A DNA stretch of 64,000 nucleotides from Nageia nagi (GCA_050084985.1 JBITNC010000001.1:49538001-49602000); one strand, 5' to 3'; counted from the stretch's first letter, positions 33,570 to 46,106 are shown. The notes: generated from the sequence alone by a model not told the origin. Numbers and translations are program-made.

Positions 33570-34320
33570 CTAAGAAGTGTCATTACAATCTAATGAAAAA
33601 TCAATCTTGGGATTTGGTTCCCTATCCCAATGAACAGAATATGATTGGAAATAAGTGGATTTACAAGGTTAAATACAATTCAGTTAGAAAATTGAGAAAT
33701 GCAAGGAAAGGTTAATAGCTAAGGGTTTCGATCAAAAACATGGATTTGATTATGAGAAAACCTTTGCTCCATTGGCAAAGATACCCACAATTAAGTTAAT
33801 CCTTGCTTTTTTAGTAGCTCAAGGATAAAAAGTTTGTCAACTTGACATTAAGAGTGCTTTTCTCAATGATGACTTAGATGTGGAGATCTATATGAATCAA
33901 ACATAAGGGTTTATTGCGGAAGGTAAATAGTACCTTGTATATAAGCTAAAGAAGTCCTTGTATGGACCTAAGAAAGCACCTAGAGCTTGATACAGAAATA
34001 TTTTAGGATACTTTGTAGATATTGGGTTCTCTAATTGCTTCTTCGATTCATATCTATATGTGCTCAATAAGGGAAAATACTTGGTCTTAATTCTTCTAAT
34101 CATAAAAAATAATGACAAAATCATCCAAGAGCACATATCCAAACTTAAGGCAACATTTAAAATGACTGATCTTGGTCTCTTACATTACTACCTTGGTATG
34201 CAAGTGTACCAATACAAGGATTGTACCTACATTAGTCAATCCAAGTATATCTCAAATATATTGCAAAAATTTAGAATGGAGGAGTGCAAATCTGTTGTGC
34301 TCTTAATATCTCCTAGAATC
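33570..34320 (+). pseudogene. Copia reverse transcriptase, first half (split element)
   Basis: Reads SWDLVPYPNEQNMIGNKWIY, YEKTFAPLAKIPTIKLIL, LDIKSAFLNDDLDVEIYMNQ and ATFKMTDLGLLHYYLGMQV, the standard Ty1/copia reverse transcriptase series. It is the same family as the element at 60,760-62,230. The active-site YVDD segment is deleted: the line runs LVLILLIIKNNDK, where the relative has IYVDDLLIIGNND. The left end (gag, protease, integrase) is absent. The frame is interrupted at 34,328 by the hAT-like insertion and resumes at 37,605. Confidence 0.85.
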
Positions 34321-34353
34321 ATTCTTTCCAGGGACAATGTTAGTAGCAAACCC

Positions 34354-34401
34354 ATAGCCAAATGGCTAAAATTTGATATTTCAAATTTGGGATTTGGCTA
34401 T
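34354..34401. repeat. Subterminal inverted repeat of the hAT-like insert
   Basis: Perfect 10-bp arms atagccaaat (34,354-34,363) and atttggctat (34,392-34,401), with a second near-palindrome (aaatttgatatttcaaattt) in the loop. Subterminal palindromes can serve as transposase-binding sites. Confidence 0.7.
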
Positions 34402-36600
34402 TAAAGTGGGTTTAGCTTCCAACATGTTCTCCCATATTTTAATTATTTTTATTTTTTTGGGAAAGTATGCCCACATTTAGAATAGATTTGACCTATTATA
34501 TGCCTTCAAATTATAAATTAAAAAATATCACTAACATAGTACGTATTAGATGTTGCTTGTTATGATCAGGATTAAGGATGGACTATTGTGAACCATAGAT
34601 AGTGGGGTTTGATCAAAAGATGTACATACATTCCCACTTATCCATGGTACTAAGTATTTCAAATTAGATGTATAAATACAAGATCTCATGGTATCAATTC
34701 ATTTAGCTTCGAAGTGCATTCATTTAGAGAATATCTTATGAGCATTGCAATCCATGAGATGGCCCTTTCAAATGTATGGCATGAATCTTTAGCAACCTCA
34801 TTAACTCCCTATAGCAACAATATCTCATAGTGGCACCTACACCTTTGCAGAGCCATGGACTTCGGGTTATGCTCGTGATAGAGGTCTTTATTGAAATTTA
34901 CCTGCTCAACAAATCATGATTTATTTCAATAGGTTATTATTTCTATATTTGCATCATGCATTTTGTTCTCTAGTATTCCATATGAAGACATCTCAATGTT
35001 TAATAATAATTTAACTATTGTGGCCCATTTTTGAACATGTTAGATGGTCTCTATTTACAAGAGAAATTATTTACATCACCAAAGATAGTTATTCATTTTA
35101 TATTGGAATTTTTTTTAATTATGAATTGAATTGAGTCAACTCACTATGTTTATAAAAACACATCATGAAACTAGTGATAACTGACACTTCAATTCACTTT
35201 GAGTTTTCATTATGAAAGCTTCGTCAACTAATATTTTCCAGCAAAAGCAATATTCTACATTATTTTTGATGAAGTCCCATTTTAACCTAAACTAATTATA
35301 ATAATTTAAAAGAGTGCTAGTGTTTCTTGTGATGTTATTTGAACTTGCCTTCTACTTTTACTCTTTAGGTCAATGATCTATTATTAAGCAATATTTTATG
35401 CTAAGATTGAACTTTCCTCTCTTTTATAACCCTTTCCTTAATTTTACCATGTATTAACAGTAAATGAGAACACAAATTAAAGTTGAAAAAAATAATTATA
35501 TACACTTTTTATTAAAAAGGAGCTCCAAACAAAAAGCATGTTTAGTCAAATTCTTTATTGGGATACCAATAAACTTTAATCTTTGTGAATATTTATTTGA
35601 CTTTTTTTAAATTTACAATGGTTAGAATTTTGATGTTAATATTTATAGTAAGTGATTTGCTTCTAATATAGTCAAACACTAAATATACTCTAATTATCCT
35701 TAAAAATATAAATAGCATACGTATTTGATATTTCATCAGCATCGTGCCTCTCTCAAATTTCTTGGCTTTGCAAATACAAAATAATACACCACTTTAGCTT
35801 TAATGGCAGATCACTACACAAGAGAACTCATGAGTAAGTACTTATTCAAAACAATTATTTGCAATTAAAGTAGGGGAATTGGCATCACACATAATTTTTT
35901 CAAAAAGCAACATAAACCCCCATTAGTTTCTTATCATGCATAATCTTTTCAAAAGCAACATAAATCCCTATCAGTTTCTAATCATGTTTCAAAATTTGAA
36001 GATGTTGTGGCCAATTTTTTTCCAAAACTTGTCGAATTTCACTCTATGCCAAAAAGATAATAAAATCGTAAAAATGGCAAGAAGAGTAGCGATGGGCAAG
36101 TGAAATTTGGGTGATGTTGAAGCCATTGCATGTACATCGCAGGTGGGGAATGATGGCAAAGATGAATGTGGTGTTGATTTTATCCTCTTCAAAATAATTT
36201 CGATCTACAGTAAGCAAGACATGAGTTTCCAAAGTTTTGGAGGTAAATATTAAATTTCAAAATCCAAATAAAATATCAAATGTGAATTTTATTCAATGAG
36301 ATCCATAGTTGCCACATAGATAGTTTTAGATGATGTCAGTTGTGTAACATAGATCTTCATCTCACATGGCACTAGTAGTAGTGGTATTCATAATAATTAG
36401 TGAAAATAGGCCACATTGAAGTTCATCAACATTCAACAGGGAGTACAAGGAGATCATGTTACATGGTGAGTCCATGTTGCAGTCAACATGCCTTGACTAA
36501 CAAAAGAGAATTCCATGTGGGTCTGTAATACATTAGCAATCTTCCATAGCCTTCAAGGTGGCTTATGAGAGGTCACGCCAGCCATAACTTGGTCTTTGGT

Positions 36601-36699
36601 GGCATGCCAAGGGGATCCTGACGACACATCAAGGGATCCTTGGGGGCATGCCAAGGGGATATTGACAACACATCAAAGGATCTTTGGTGGTATGCTATG
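36601..36699. repeat. 44-bp tandem repeat inside the hAT-like insert
   Basis: Units begin ggcatgccaaggggat at 36,601 and 36,645, with a partial third at 36,689 (ggtatgctatg). The period is 44 bp. The units are GC-richer than the surroundings and contain paired ggatcc/ggatct and gcatgc palindromes. Confidence 0.8.
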
Positions 36700-37604
36700 A
36701 TCATCCCTTTCAACAATATGAAGTCCTTATCATCGGATTGAAGAAATTTTCATAGAATTAAGGGTTCTTAAAAGGGTTTATATTACTATAGAAGCCATAT
36801 ATTTATTTTTATAGAATTCATAATTTACTAACATTTTATAACATATGATGTAATTTATAAATAATAGATATTGTACTAAATATCATAATGATATAAAATA
36901 GTATTTTTACATAAAGATATTTACATATGATTCTTATGAGAGGATATAATTAGAATATATTGCTCGCAATAAAGATATATTATTGTTATAATTTATAAAG
37001 AAGGCTTAATAATAATTGAATTTTAGGAATAAAATAATCGAACAAACATTAATACATGACTTCATCATCCTTATGAATTGAATGCAACACAATTTTAATA
37101 AATTATATTAATAATATTGTTTATATTTAATATAAGATTAATTAATAAATTATATAAATAATGTTATTTATATCAAATAAGAGACTTATTATTATAATTA
37201 TGATACATTACAAAGTATGCTACAAAAGACTGATTCTATCACCAATTTAGCACAAACCAAGACATTGAAATTGTTAGCATTTACATCATCCATTTATCTG
37301 CCATCCATTTTATAACTCATAAAATGGATGGTGGAAATGCTAACCATTTCAAATCTTTTTATCGTCCTTTTAAACTCAAAAGTTTGTAGGATCTATCAAA
37401 ATTTGTTCAGATAAGAAAAGAAAATATATTAATTAAGTACTTGAATGATTATTCACCTTATATTTATATTTTTTGCCTCTTTTCTAACAAATACAGCATG
37501 GTTTTAAATTGATTGCCACATTTTTGAACTTGTTTTGAGATTGTTCGCCCTCTTATTAAAAGTCATTTTTTAAGGGGTGTCTTAAAAATTTCCATGATTC
37601 TTTC

Positions 37605-38750
37605 TCTTAGCTCCAACTCTCAATTGGTAGATCTGATAATACCTTTGCAGTAAATCTTATGATATAGTTTATGCAAAAATTGTATGTTAGACACCTCAAT
37701 ATTGTTAAGCAAATCTTAAGGTGCATTATTCAGATTCTAACTAAGAGGGAGATAGAGATGACAAAAAATAAACCTCTACTTACATGTTTAGCATTGGTTC
37801 AATTGCTATCTCTTGGGCTTCCAAGAAATAGCCTACTACTACTCTCTCCATCATAGAGGCAGAATATCGAGCCATGCTAATCGTAATCCAAGAAACCATT
37901 TACTTGAAGCATCTTCTGAAATAAATTAGGTATGAGCAAGCTCACCCATATTAGATTTCTTAAGATAATTAGTCTACTATTTCTTTGGTAATGAACCTTG
38001 TGTTACATTAGAGAATAAATATTTTAAAATCTAAGCACATTTTATTAGGGATAAGATTATGTATGGTATCCTACAATTGCAATATTGTCCATCAGTCCTA
38101 AACTCTGTTGATTTGCTCATAAGCCCCTCCTAGAAGCTTAGTTTAGTAAGCTTAGGGAATCTATTAGGTTGGTGAAGTTGCCCTTAAGGGGAGTGAAGGT
38201 TGAATTCATGTTTGTGATGACAACTTCATCCCTAGGAGGATTTTGTGGCTATATAATGTTGATATTTTTATACATCTTCGTGGTTATTTCACTCCGTGTG
38301 AGGAACTAGTTGTACAATTTTTGAGCATATGATGACTTCTAATAGCACTATTTCACTTATCCATATGCAAGGAACCAATATGTGCTTTTTGGTACTATTT
38401 AGTTATCCATATATGAGAAACTCGTATATGCATATGATCTATTTTTTATGTTGCTTAGTACATGCTTTCTATATAACAGATGACTATGAGTATTGGCTTG
38501 GCATCTTCATGATGACTTAAAATGCATTGTTGATCATTTTATGAATGGTATTAATTGATTCATTTATCTTATATTAATGTGAATGTTTATATGATGCATC
38601 TAACTGATCTTGTTAATGAGCTGCTTATAGGTTGCAGGTTTCTTCTTAAGAGTGTAGGTTACCTACTTCGAGTGGGCAGGCTCATGGAGGCTCATCATGT
38701 CAACTTGTTGTTGAATGATTACCAAGGGGAGGCTTCCACTATTCAAATAA
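37605..38750 (+). pseudogene. Copia RNase H and 3' region, second half of split element
   Basis: Resumes the copia pol broken at 34,328: SSNSQLVD at the join matches the copia relative at 61,545-61,580. Then come NIVKQIL, LGFQEIA-like and LINRAEYRAM-like remnants of RNase H, and a 3' untranslated region alignable with 62,140-62,750 (for example tgttgatttgctcataagcc and gatgacaacttcatccct). Ends near 38,750 without a recognisable LTR. The frame has stops. Confidence 0.75.
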
Positions 38751-39832
38751 AAAATAATTACAAATTTGAGTATATAGAATGCACAACTCTTATTAAATAA
38801 AGCAAGTTGCAAGTTTTAGAAAGGGAACACATAATTATTTAACGATTAATGAAAAATAATTACTTAACGATTAACTTCTAAAATGTAGAGAAAGACACTC
38901 TATATAAAGATAGAAGTGATAAGCAGTAGAAATACCATATAATATCGATATACATAATATAAATCTTGTTGAAGTAATTCTTAAGAAAGGAAGAATAAAT
39001 CTGCTATTTGAAATCCTACTAAGAAATGTTGATAAACATCATATAATGAGGAGAGCTATGTATAAAACATTCTACAAGAGAAAGTTCCATAAGGAAACTT
39101 TAAGATTTGAATAATACGAAGAAGGACAATTGCATGACATCATGATGTTAGAAGACAACATAAAAGCAAATAGACAAAGAAAAGCAATAGTAATACAATT
39201 TTGTTAATACAAAATCTTAAGAGTTTTACTATTGAAACAATTAGACACAAAATGACCCTACTATGTTCATTTCTATAAAGGACCTGAGAAATCTGCTTCA
39301 TTTTTCTTTTAGACATGAAGAAATATGATTTTCCACTCAATTTTGATCTATATATTAAATATGCAATCTTTCTTATAATGTAAAAGGTTAGTGGAGGGCC
39401 TTTCAAAATATTAGTACCATTTTTAATTTTTTTTTAGTGGAAATCACCTTTTGTTACTAATTTTTTTTTGTAATGGAAATCACCTTTTATTATCAAATTG
39501 TTTTTACTATTAACTTTACAAATAACGGGAGAGATATCACTTCCATCAAATTCATCTAAGAAAAATTTAACTTTTGACTATAGAAATCATATACAAAAAT
39601 ATTTCTTATGTCAAATTCAATCAAAACTTACATTTAATCTAACCATTATTTATAATATATTAACAAGATTTTATGTGATATCAACTCAATGAATAGAAGG
39701 ATTAAAACCTAAAACTCTCTTAAATTTTTTAACCTACCTCCAACTCCTCTAAAGTGGGTTCACTTTTAACTTCAAATATAAATTTAGGGTGAACTAGAGA
39801 CCAAATAGAGACCCGTCCAAAAACAGTTACAG
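38751..39832. other. Spacer upstream of U2AF35, no gene recognised
   Basis: AT-rich. The open frames at 39,140-39,406 (minus) and 39,498-39,692 (plus) have no motifs. Two short direct repeats (ttatttaacgattaa / ttacttaacgattaa near 38,835-38,875; ggaaatcaccttttrttayya near 39,440-39,495) are visible. The last few hundred bases would hold the distal promoter. Confidence 0.5.
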
Positions 39833-40030
39833 TATAAAAGAAGAGTAGTTGGAGTTTCAATTCAGGCGATGCAGCAGCATTCGGAAACTAAGATCTTATC
39901 TCCCATTTCCCTCCCTTCCTCCACCGTAGCAGCGCAGTCTTCACTGCCTCTAGGGTTTCCAACATTTCTAGGGTATTTAGGGTTTTATTCAACGAATTGA
40001 GCAGCACTAACCCTAACTTATAAACCCTAA
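39833..40030 (+). promoter_or_regulatory. U2AF35 core promoter and leader: TATA box and telo-boxes
   Basis: TATAAAAG lies at 39,833-39,840, about 200 bp before the start codon, so transcription probably starts near 39,865. The leader is C/T-rich and contains telo-box motifs: TAGGGTTT at 39,951 and 39,979, and AAACCCTAA at 40,022-40,030, just before the ATG. In plants telo-boxes are common in promoters and leaders of housekeeping and translation or RNA-processing genes. The telo-box count is seen; its regulatory role is inferred. Confidence 0.65.
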
Positions 40031-40032
40031 TC

Positions 40033-42192
40033 ATGGCGGAACACTTGGCCTCCATATTTGGCACTGAGAAAGACAGAGTAAACTGCCCTTTCTACTTCAA
40101 AATCGGCGTCTGCAGGCATGGAGATCGGTGCGCCCGCCTTCATAACCGCCCCACCATAAGCCTACGCTCCTTCTCTCTAACATGTACCAGAGACCTGACA
40201 TGATCGCGCCAGGGCCCGATCCCGCGACCTCTTCGGACCCTAACCATCCCGTAGTCGATCCCCGAAAAGCTCAGCATCATTTCGAAGATTTTTACGAAGA
40301 CATCTATGAAGAGCTTAGCAAATACGGGGAGATCGAAAATTTGAACGTCTGCGATAACCTGGCCGATCATATGGTCGGTAATGTATATGCTCAATTTTCT
40401 CAGGAAGAACAGGCAGCTGCAGCGTTGCAGGCCTTGCAGGGGAGATTTTATGCTGGCCGTCCCATTATTGTGGAGTTCTCTCCAGTCACCGACTTTCGTG
40501 AGGCGACATGCAGGCAAGATTTTATTTTTTTTCACTGTTTTTGAATTTGTTTCATACCTATGAAGTTTTGATAGTTTATGTCTGAAGAGGGGTAAGTTTT
40601 ATTAGAAAGGAAAATTTTACAACAAATATTAGCGAATTTTAAGATTTTTTTTTTCGAGATACTAACAATTAGCTTTTAAATTTCTGAGTTTTTTTTTCTG
40701 AAGTTCAATGAAATTTAGTTTATGGCGGTTTTTCGGAGTTAGCTTTAAATAGGGCTTCAATCTTCAGAACATATTATTGTTTGACAAAATTTTGAATATC
40801 ATATAGGAAACAAAGTTAATTCACTATAATTACAGATAGTACCTTTTTATATGTGAAAGGATTTGATAAGAGTATAGGATACCTTTTCATGGAGACGCCA
40901 CACATACAAGGGTTTTCTCTCATTTCAGCTTTAGATTCGGGGAACATTGCATGGACTGCTTCGTTACACTCAGAATACCATTAGTGTCGATACCATTCAT
41001 AGGACATAATCACATTCATATTACCAAAAGGTGAACGTCATCTCTGTAAGACTAAGATGTTTCTGTGATATCTGAGAACCCTAATGATTGAACTTGTGAA
41101 TCAAACCTCAATTGACATAATCTACAGATGGCTTCTTCTATGAGTTTTAGCGGAATTAACCTACAAATTAGATGTAGATGATACTACATTAATACCTTAT
41201 TTTTATCTACGAAGGGTAACTACACTTTCTATGTATATTTGTTAAAATTTTCTGAATCTAAATTATTGACATATTTTCCAGTTTTTCTTACTCCCTCGGT
41301 CACTAGTTGATATATGGGTTACTATGTTTTGAGGCTTTTTTCAAGTTCTTTAAAACTGGATCAGCTATCAGTAATTTTTTAGGAAATCAAAAGAGTTCTA
41401 AGTTTGCTGAATTAGCTTATGATTGTGGTATGATTTTTTGAGTTGGTTAGAGCTACATTTATTTTTGAAAATAAAAAATAGGTTCTATAAACAAAACATC
41501 ACAAGAATCATTAAGTTTTCAGATATTACTAGCTTAATTATGTGTAGTTTATCATAAATTCATAATTAACCTGACTTGTTTCAAAAAGTAACCTGATATA
41601 CGTCCATGGTTTATATTAAAGTAGAAAGATGTGCATCCATTTGTATGTAAAGTTTATATTTTGGATTTGGATATTTTTAAACCACATAATCCAGAAATTT
41701 TTTGTTTTTGTTTTTCTGATGACTAATAATTCAAATTTTTTATATAATGGTTATGTTGCTTATTCTTTTTAAGAGGGAGATATTCTCTGTAAGTTAAATG
41801 TCTAAAACAGTTAACTCTTACTTTTACCTGCCTACAGACAATATGAGGAAAATTCATGTAACCGTGGTGGCTACTGCAATTTTATGCATGTGAAGAAGAT
41901 TAACAAGGATTTGAGGCGGAAATTGTTTGGTAGAGGTGGTAGGAGGGCCAGGGTTAGGAGCCGCAGCCGCAGCCGCAGCCATAGTCCTAGGCCACGAGGG
42001 TACGGTAAAGGGCGGGATTATGACAACTTTGAGCGCCGCAGAGAGCCAAGAGGCAGGTACAGGGATGGTATGCAAAGCCAGAGGCACCACCGGAGTCCAG
42101 TCAGAGAAGGCAGTGAGGAGCGCAGGGCCAAAATTGAAAGGTGGAACAGGGAAAGGGAAGAGAGAGACGAGGGAGCAAATCAGGGGTCTTGA
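40033..42192 (+). CDS. U2AF35: U2AF small subunit (U2AF35), with exon 1 frameshift
   Basis: Nuclear splicing factor that, with U2AF65, recognises the AG at 3' splice sites. Exon 1 is 40,033-40,513 and exon 2 is 41,838-42,192. With the frame restored, the protein is 278 residues, within the usual plant size. In order: N-terminus [22 protein letters not shown] finger 1 (C18, C27, C33, H37); the UHM with [34 protein letters not shown] and [12 protein letters not shown] finger 2 (C160, C168, C174, H178); then an Arg/Ser-rich tail ([17 protein letters not shown]) and a charged C-terminus. Exon 1 lacks one base near 40,161 (in AGC-CT-ACG), which throws finger 1 out of frame with the rest. An in-frame ATG at 40,182 (residue 51) would give a protein lacking finger 1. 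The intron uses a GC donor. Sequence is otherwise well conserved and GC-rich, unlike the decayed surroundings. It could be functional with a sequencing error, or a young pseudogene. Confidence 0.9.
40514..41837 (+). other. U2AF35: U2AF35 intron, GC-AG type, 1,324 bp
   Basis: The exon 1 end reads ACATGCAG and the intron begins GCAAGATTTT; it ends with a T/C-rich tract and cctacag before ACAATATGAGG. Joining the exons gives C-R-Q-Y-E-E-N in finger 2, as in the family. No GT donor nearby keeps that reading. GC donors with AG|GCAAG are the main non-canonical U2-type donors in plants. Small chance open frames inside are not genes. Confidence 0.85.
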
Positions 42193-42930
42193 GCCTGCTA
42201 TCTGTGCCAGGTTTCTTATTTTGTGTGGTTTATCACTTTCAGTTATTTTTTGGATTGAAACAAGATTTTCAATCTTCCTTTGAAGATAATTAAAAAAATT
42301 TCACTTAGCAGTGGGGTTTTGGGAGTGATTTATCCCAATTTTATGTTTGAATATAATATAATCTTTTTAACTTTTGAGCCTATGGTCAATTGAGCAGGGA
42401 AATCTCTCTTCCCACTCAATTGGTTGGGGCAAAACTTTTTGCTTGATCTGCAGAGGTAAGGCAATTGGACTTTTACAGTATGCAGTGTTGGGGTGATTCC
42501 TCCTACAATTACATGTAATGCAGTTGTCATTTGGATCATCTATCTCCAGTTATTGATTTGTATCTCTGTTAGAGATTTTTCCCGCTGCTGATCATGAACT
42601 TGGGCATATCAAAATAACCATGGGATCGTGTTTGAGCCCTGAGCCTCATCATCTTCAAATGCTTTAGTGGACCGCAATCACCCTAACTGCTCTTGGCAAT
42701 TTTATCCAGTGTTCAAATGACTGTCCTTTGAATCCCTGCATTTTAAGGTCACTTTATGAGACAATCACAACTTTTCTCTGATGGAAATGCATTGGTCCTT
42801 CGCTCACACAATCTTGCTGTGTTTTAAGTGCAATATTTCTTATCCAGCTGCATATTTGCTGGATGTACACGTTTGCTTGATAAAACTTAGCATGTACAGT
42901 ATATGTTTGTAATGAACTAGTATGTATCGT
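42193..42930 (+). other. U2AF35 3' UTR and downstream flank
   Basis: Moderate-GC sequence following the stop, probably the 3' UTR and downstream low-copy DNA. No canonical AATAAA was seen close to the stop. No further gene is recognised. Confidence 0.4.
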
Positions 42931-43610
42931 TTCATACCTTTGCACCATTTGCAGGCTTACCAGATTTTTTGATAATGGTTTTCTCATATCTTTACCATTT
43001 TTACTTCATTAATTGTAATTTATATATCCTATGTCTTGGTATTATTGTTTATCAGGGACTGCATGGAGAAATGTTTTTGTAATGTAGATTTTATATTTAA
43101 CTGCAACATGGAATTGTTTTACTTGAAAGTTGAAACTAAAGTTGGATTCTCATTCAGAAACATATTTCTGGTATACCTTTTTGGAATATCGATTTCATTT
43201 GTCTTACTGCAACATGCAATTGATTTACTGGAAATTAAAGCTGGATTCTCAATCGCTAATTTCTGATTTACCTTTGCACCATTTGTAGGCCACAAGGTTT
43301 TCCCTTCATCTTTTCTATTTTCACCTCATTAATTATAAATCCTATATTCTGGTTTTGTTGGGAATTTATTGCTATTATGAGCCTGAAGGTTTCTTAGGGA
43401 CTGTGTAAGAAGAAATGTTGGAGTATTGATTTTAGCTGTCTTACTGCAACATGCAATTCTTTTACTTGAGAGCAAATTTGGATTCTCATGGGCAAACATA
43501 TTCCATATGATATGAATAAATGTTGTTGGAATTGATTTTAGTCATATAACTGTAACATGCAATTTTTTATGCTTGAAAGCAAATTTGGTTTCTAATATGG
43601 AAACACATTC
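42930..43610. repeat. Diverged direct repeats downstream of U2AF35
   Basis: The phrase accwttgcaccatttgyagg occurs at about 42,937 and 43,270 (333 bp apart). The phrase 'actgcaacatgsaattgttttact' occurs near 43,098, 43,206, 43,445 and, weaker, 43,550; each is followed 20-30 bp later by ggattctcat or a relative. Together this looks like three or four diverged copies of a 110-330-bp unit. No coding potential. Confidence 0.65.
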
Positions 43611-45990
43611 CAAATAATATAAAATGTGTTTCAGTATCAATGTTAACATATTCCTTGTAATATAGAATCTTTTAAGTATAAGTCAAATGTAAGTTGACTT
43701 ACAAACCTGATCTATAGAAAAATTAGGGTAAAATATGCCCAACATTCTGATAGAAATTTCTTGACGTTGACTTTACTCTTACTAAAGAAATTACAAATTG
43801 TAATGCGCTCCTAAAAATGCAAGCTACATTTGATCCCTAATGTTCATCTTATTTTAATGGTAAAATAAATAGGCAAACCTTTGTTACATTTAGAATTTAT
43901 CAATATTGTCAGAATTAAATACCTCTTTGTTGTGGTTCTATTAAGAGTAACATTTTCACCTCACATCAGGGTACCTGCTACCGAGTTTTCATTTTACAAA
44001 AACAATGGAAACCTAACTTTTGAAAAAGCCAAATGAATGCTCAAATGTCTACTGTGATTAAGACAATACAGTATTTGTCATTGTATACTTTTAAGATGAA
44101 TTTCGGTGGTAATAGTCAGTTTGTACATGTTGAGTACAGATGAAAATGTAACATTCAAAGCGTTATCTATGTTTCTAGTCTTTCATAGTTATTCTATTGT
44201 AACTTGTATTATGCTCTTAGGCCAAACTAGCAGAAGCGGTGGCCAATTTATTGTTTTGAAAACACCTTTATGCTTTTATTAGAACGAAACAACATTTTGT
44301 TGCCTGTTTGACTTTGAGTTTGCTGAAGTTTTGTAGTTTTGTTCATTATCCTTTTGCTACCGACAAAAATTCAACAGAGACTCTTTCCATCCTTTGACAT
44401 TTGGAAAAACATGCTGAACTGAATTTACAAAACAAGATTAGTGTATCTGCCTTTAAACCCAATGGTTTGTAGCATCTATCAGATTTTGTCTAAAGATAAA
44501 AATTTATTATTTATCATATTTAAATGACTGATTTTAACAAAAAATTGTTGCAAATGTTAATAAATAATTAATGAGGTATGTTTTTTTAAGAATTTCATAT
44601 AATAGAAAATCATAGGTTATTAACATGATTGAAAATTTTGTATGTAATAAATTTAGTTTTATACTTGTATAGTTACAGTTTTTCACTTCTGCTGTTGAAG
44701 TAACAAACATAACATTGTGAAAGAAAGTGAACACACTGCCAATTCAACTTTTGTAAGAATTAAGTCAGCTCAGATATTTAGCTTTCTAATTGCTCTATTG
44801 ACAATATTGAAAATCTTTGAACAATATTAAATAAAATAAAATATGTATTAATATCTTTTACATCTAATAGTTTGTAAAAATAAATATATATCATCTATGT
44901 ATTTAGATGATTGCTTTTAATAAGATTAAAATTCATAATAAAATTGTCAAATTTATTTGGTTTATTTTTGTGTATAAGTTATTACAAATATTAATAAAAA
45001 TTTAATATAAAATATTTTTTTAAATAATTGAATATTGGTAGAAATCACAGGTTATTATCATAGTTAAAAAAGTTTGAATATAATAAATTTAATTTTACAC
45101 TTGGTACCTTAATACTAAGGATGTATTGTAGCTCTATCTATATAGTTGCAGTTTTTTAATTTGAGTAAGTAATGTATGTATGATAGTTAATTTTATAATT
45201 GATAGTTAATTTTAAAATTTTATATTATTTTTATTGATAGGTTTCATTTTACAACTTTGATCAAATTATTTTATAGGAAATATTGTTTGATCATTCAAAA
45301 TTTTATCTATATATGGGATTAAGTTTTGTTATGTAATTGAGTCTCCACATTATTTGCAATTATATTGATTTTGTTTTTCCATTCAACTTTGTCAATATTT
45401 TTGTTTTTATTTATATATATATTAGTAAAAATAAAAAAATCATAAAATTTATTATTTTTTTGTTTTTGTTTTTATATATATTTTTGTGTTTTGAGTTTTT
45501 TTCTTTCTTTAATTTTTTATCTTTTTGAATGTAATTTTGTTAAGAAATTGAGAATTGCATTTATCATAGTTGTAATGAAATGAATTTTGAATAATAATAA
45601 CAAATTTTATGATTTTTTTTATTTTTACTCTTTTGCTTGTATTCTTTCATAAACTTAACAAACTTATACCATCAATAAAGTAATTAAAAATATTTTCTTA
45701 ATAAATAGTTAAAAGAAGCAAAGTAATTGTTTTGGAAAAATAAAAAAGATATTTTATTTATTTTATTGTACTACACAAATAATAATCAAATTTTGTTACA
45801 ATTATTTAACCATTAAGATGCTTATCCATGATTTATTATTATTTTTAGTTGCCAAACCAAAAATTATTATTTTTCAACTTCAAAACAAGATAATTATTGA
45901 AAGTGCTTATTGGAAAAAGGCAAAGGGAAAAGTTGAACCTTGTATTCATTGAAAGGTTATTTTTATTTATTTTTTTCAATAAGACTCACA
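43611..45990. other. AT-rich intergenic DNA with a diverged direct repeat
   Basis: No gene motifs. Two related blocks, about 44,456-44,715 and 44,868-45,165, share phrases such as rtttgtarmaw, aggttattaacatgatt / aggttattatcatagtt and aataaatttagttttatactt / aataaatttaattttacactt; the spacing is about 420 bp. A shorter relative of the first block (agtttgtaggatctatcaaa) lies at 37,380 inside the hAT-like insert. The rest is low-complexity A/T. Confidence 0.5.
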
Positions 45991-46106
45991 TTGAAGTTTA
46001 ATTTTTTTTAGATTTAAAGTTTAGATGTGTTATTTTCATAAGGAAAAGGTTCAAATGTGAAAATGAATTAGTTTAAGATTGGATGTTGTTGTTTTTTAGT
46101 AATATA

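Larger units (their letters stand above)
34321..37604. mobile_element. hAT-like insertion, 3.27 kb, with 8-bp target duplication
   Basis: The insert (34,329-37,596) splits a copia pol. It is flanked by ATTCTTTC at 34,321-34,328 and 37,597-37,604; an 8-bp duplication is typical of hAT elements. The left end begins CAGGGACAATG and the right end, reversed, begins CATGGAAATTT: imperfect terminal repeats (7 of 11) of the CAGGG hAT kind. No transposase is readable inside (only small chance frames near 35,989-36,232), so it is non-autonomous. Superfamily assignment is an inference from the duplication length and the CAGGG start. Confidence 0.7.

Noticed and set aside
35989-36232. Two overlapping minus-strand open frames in the hAT-like insert, as transposase remnants
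   Set aside because: No hAT dimerisation or DDE motif can be read; too short and compositionally ordinary.
40140-40535. 131-residue open frame, minus strand
   Set aside because: Antisense shadow of U2AF35 exon 1, caused by its higher GC.
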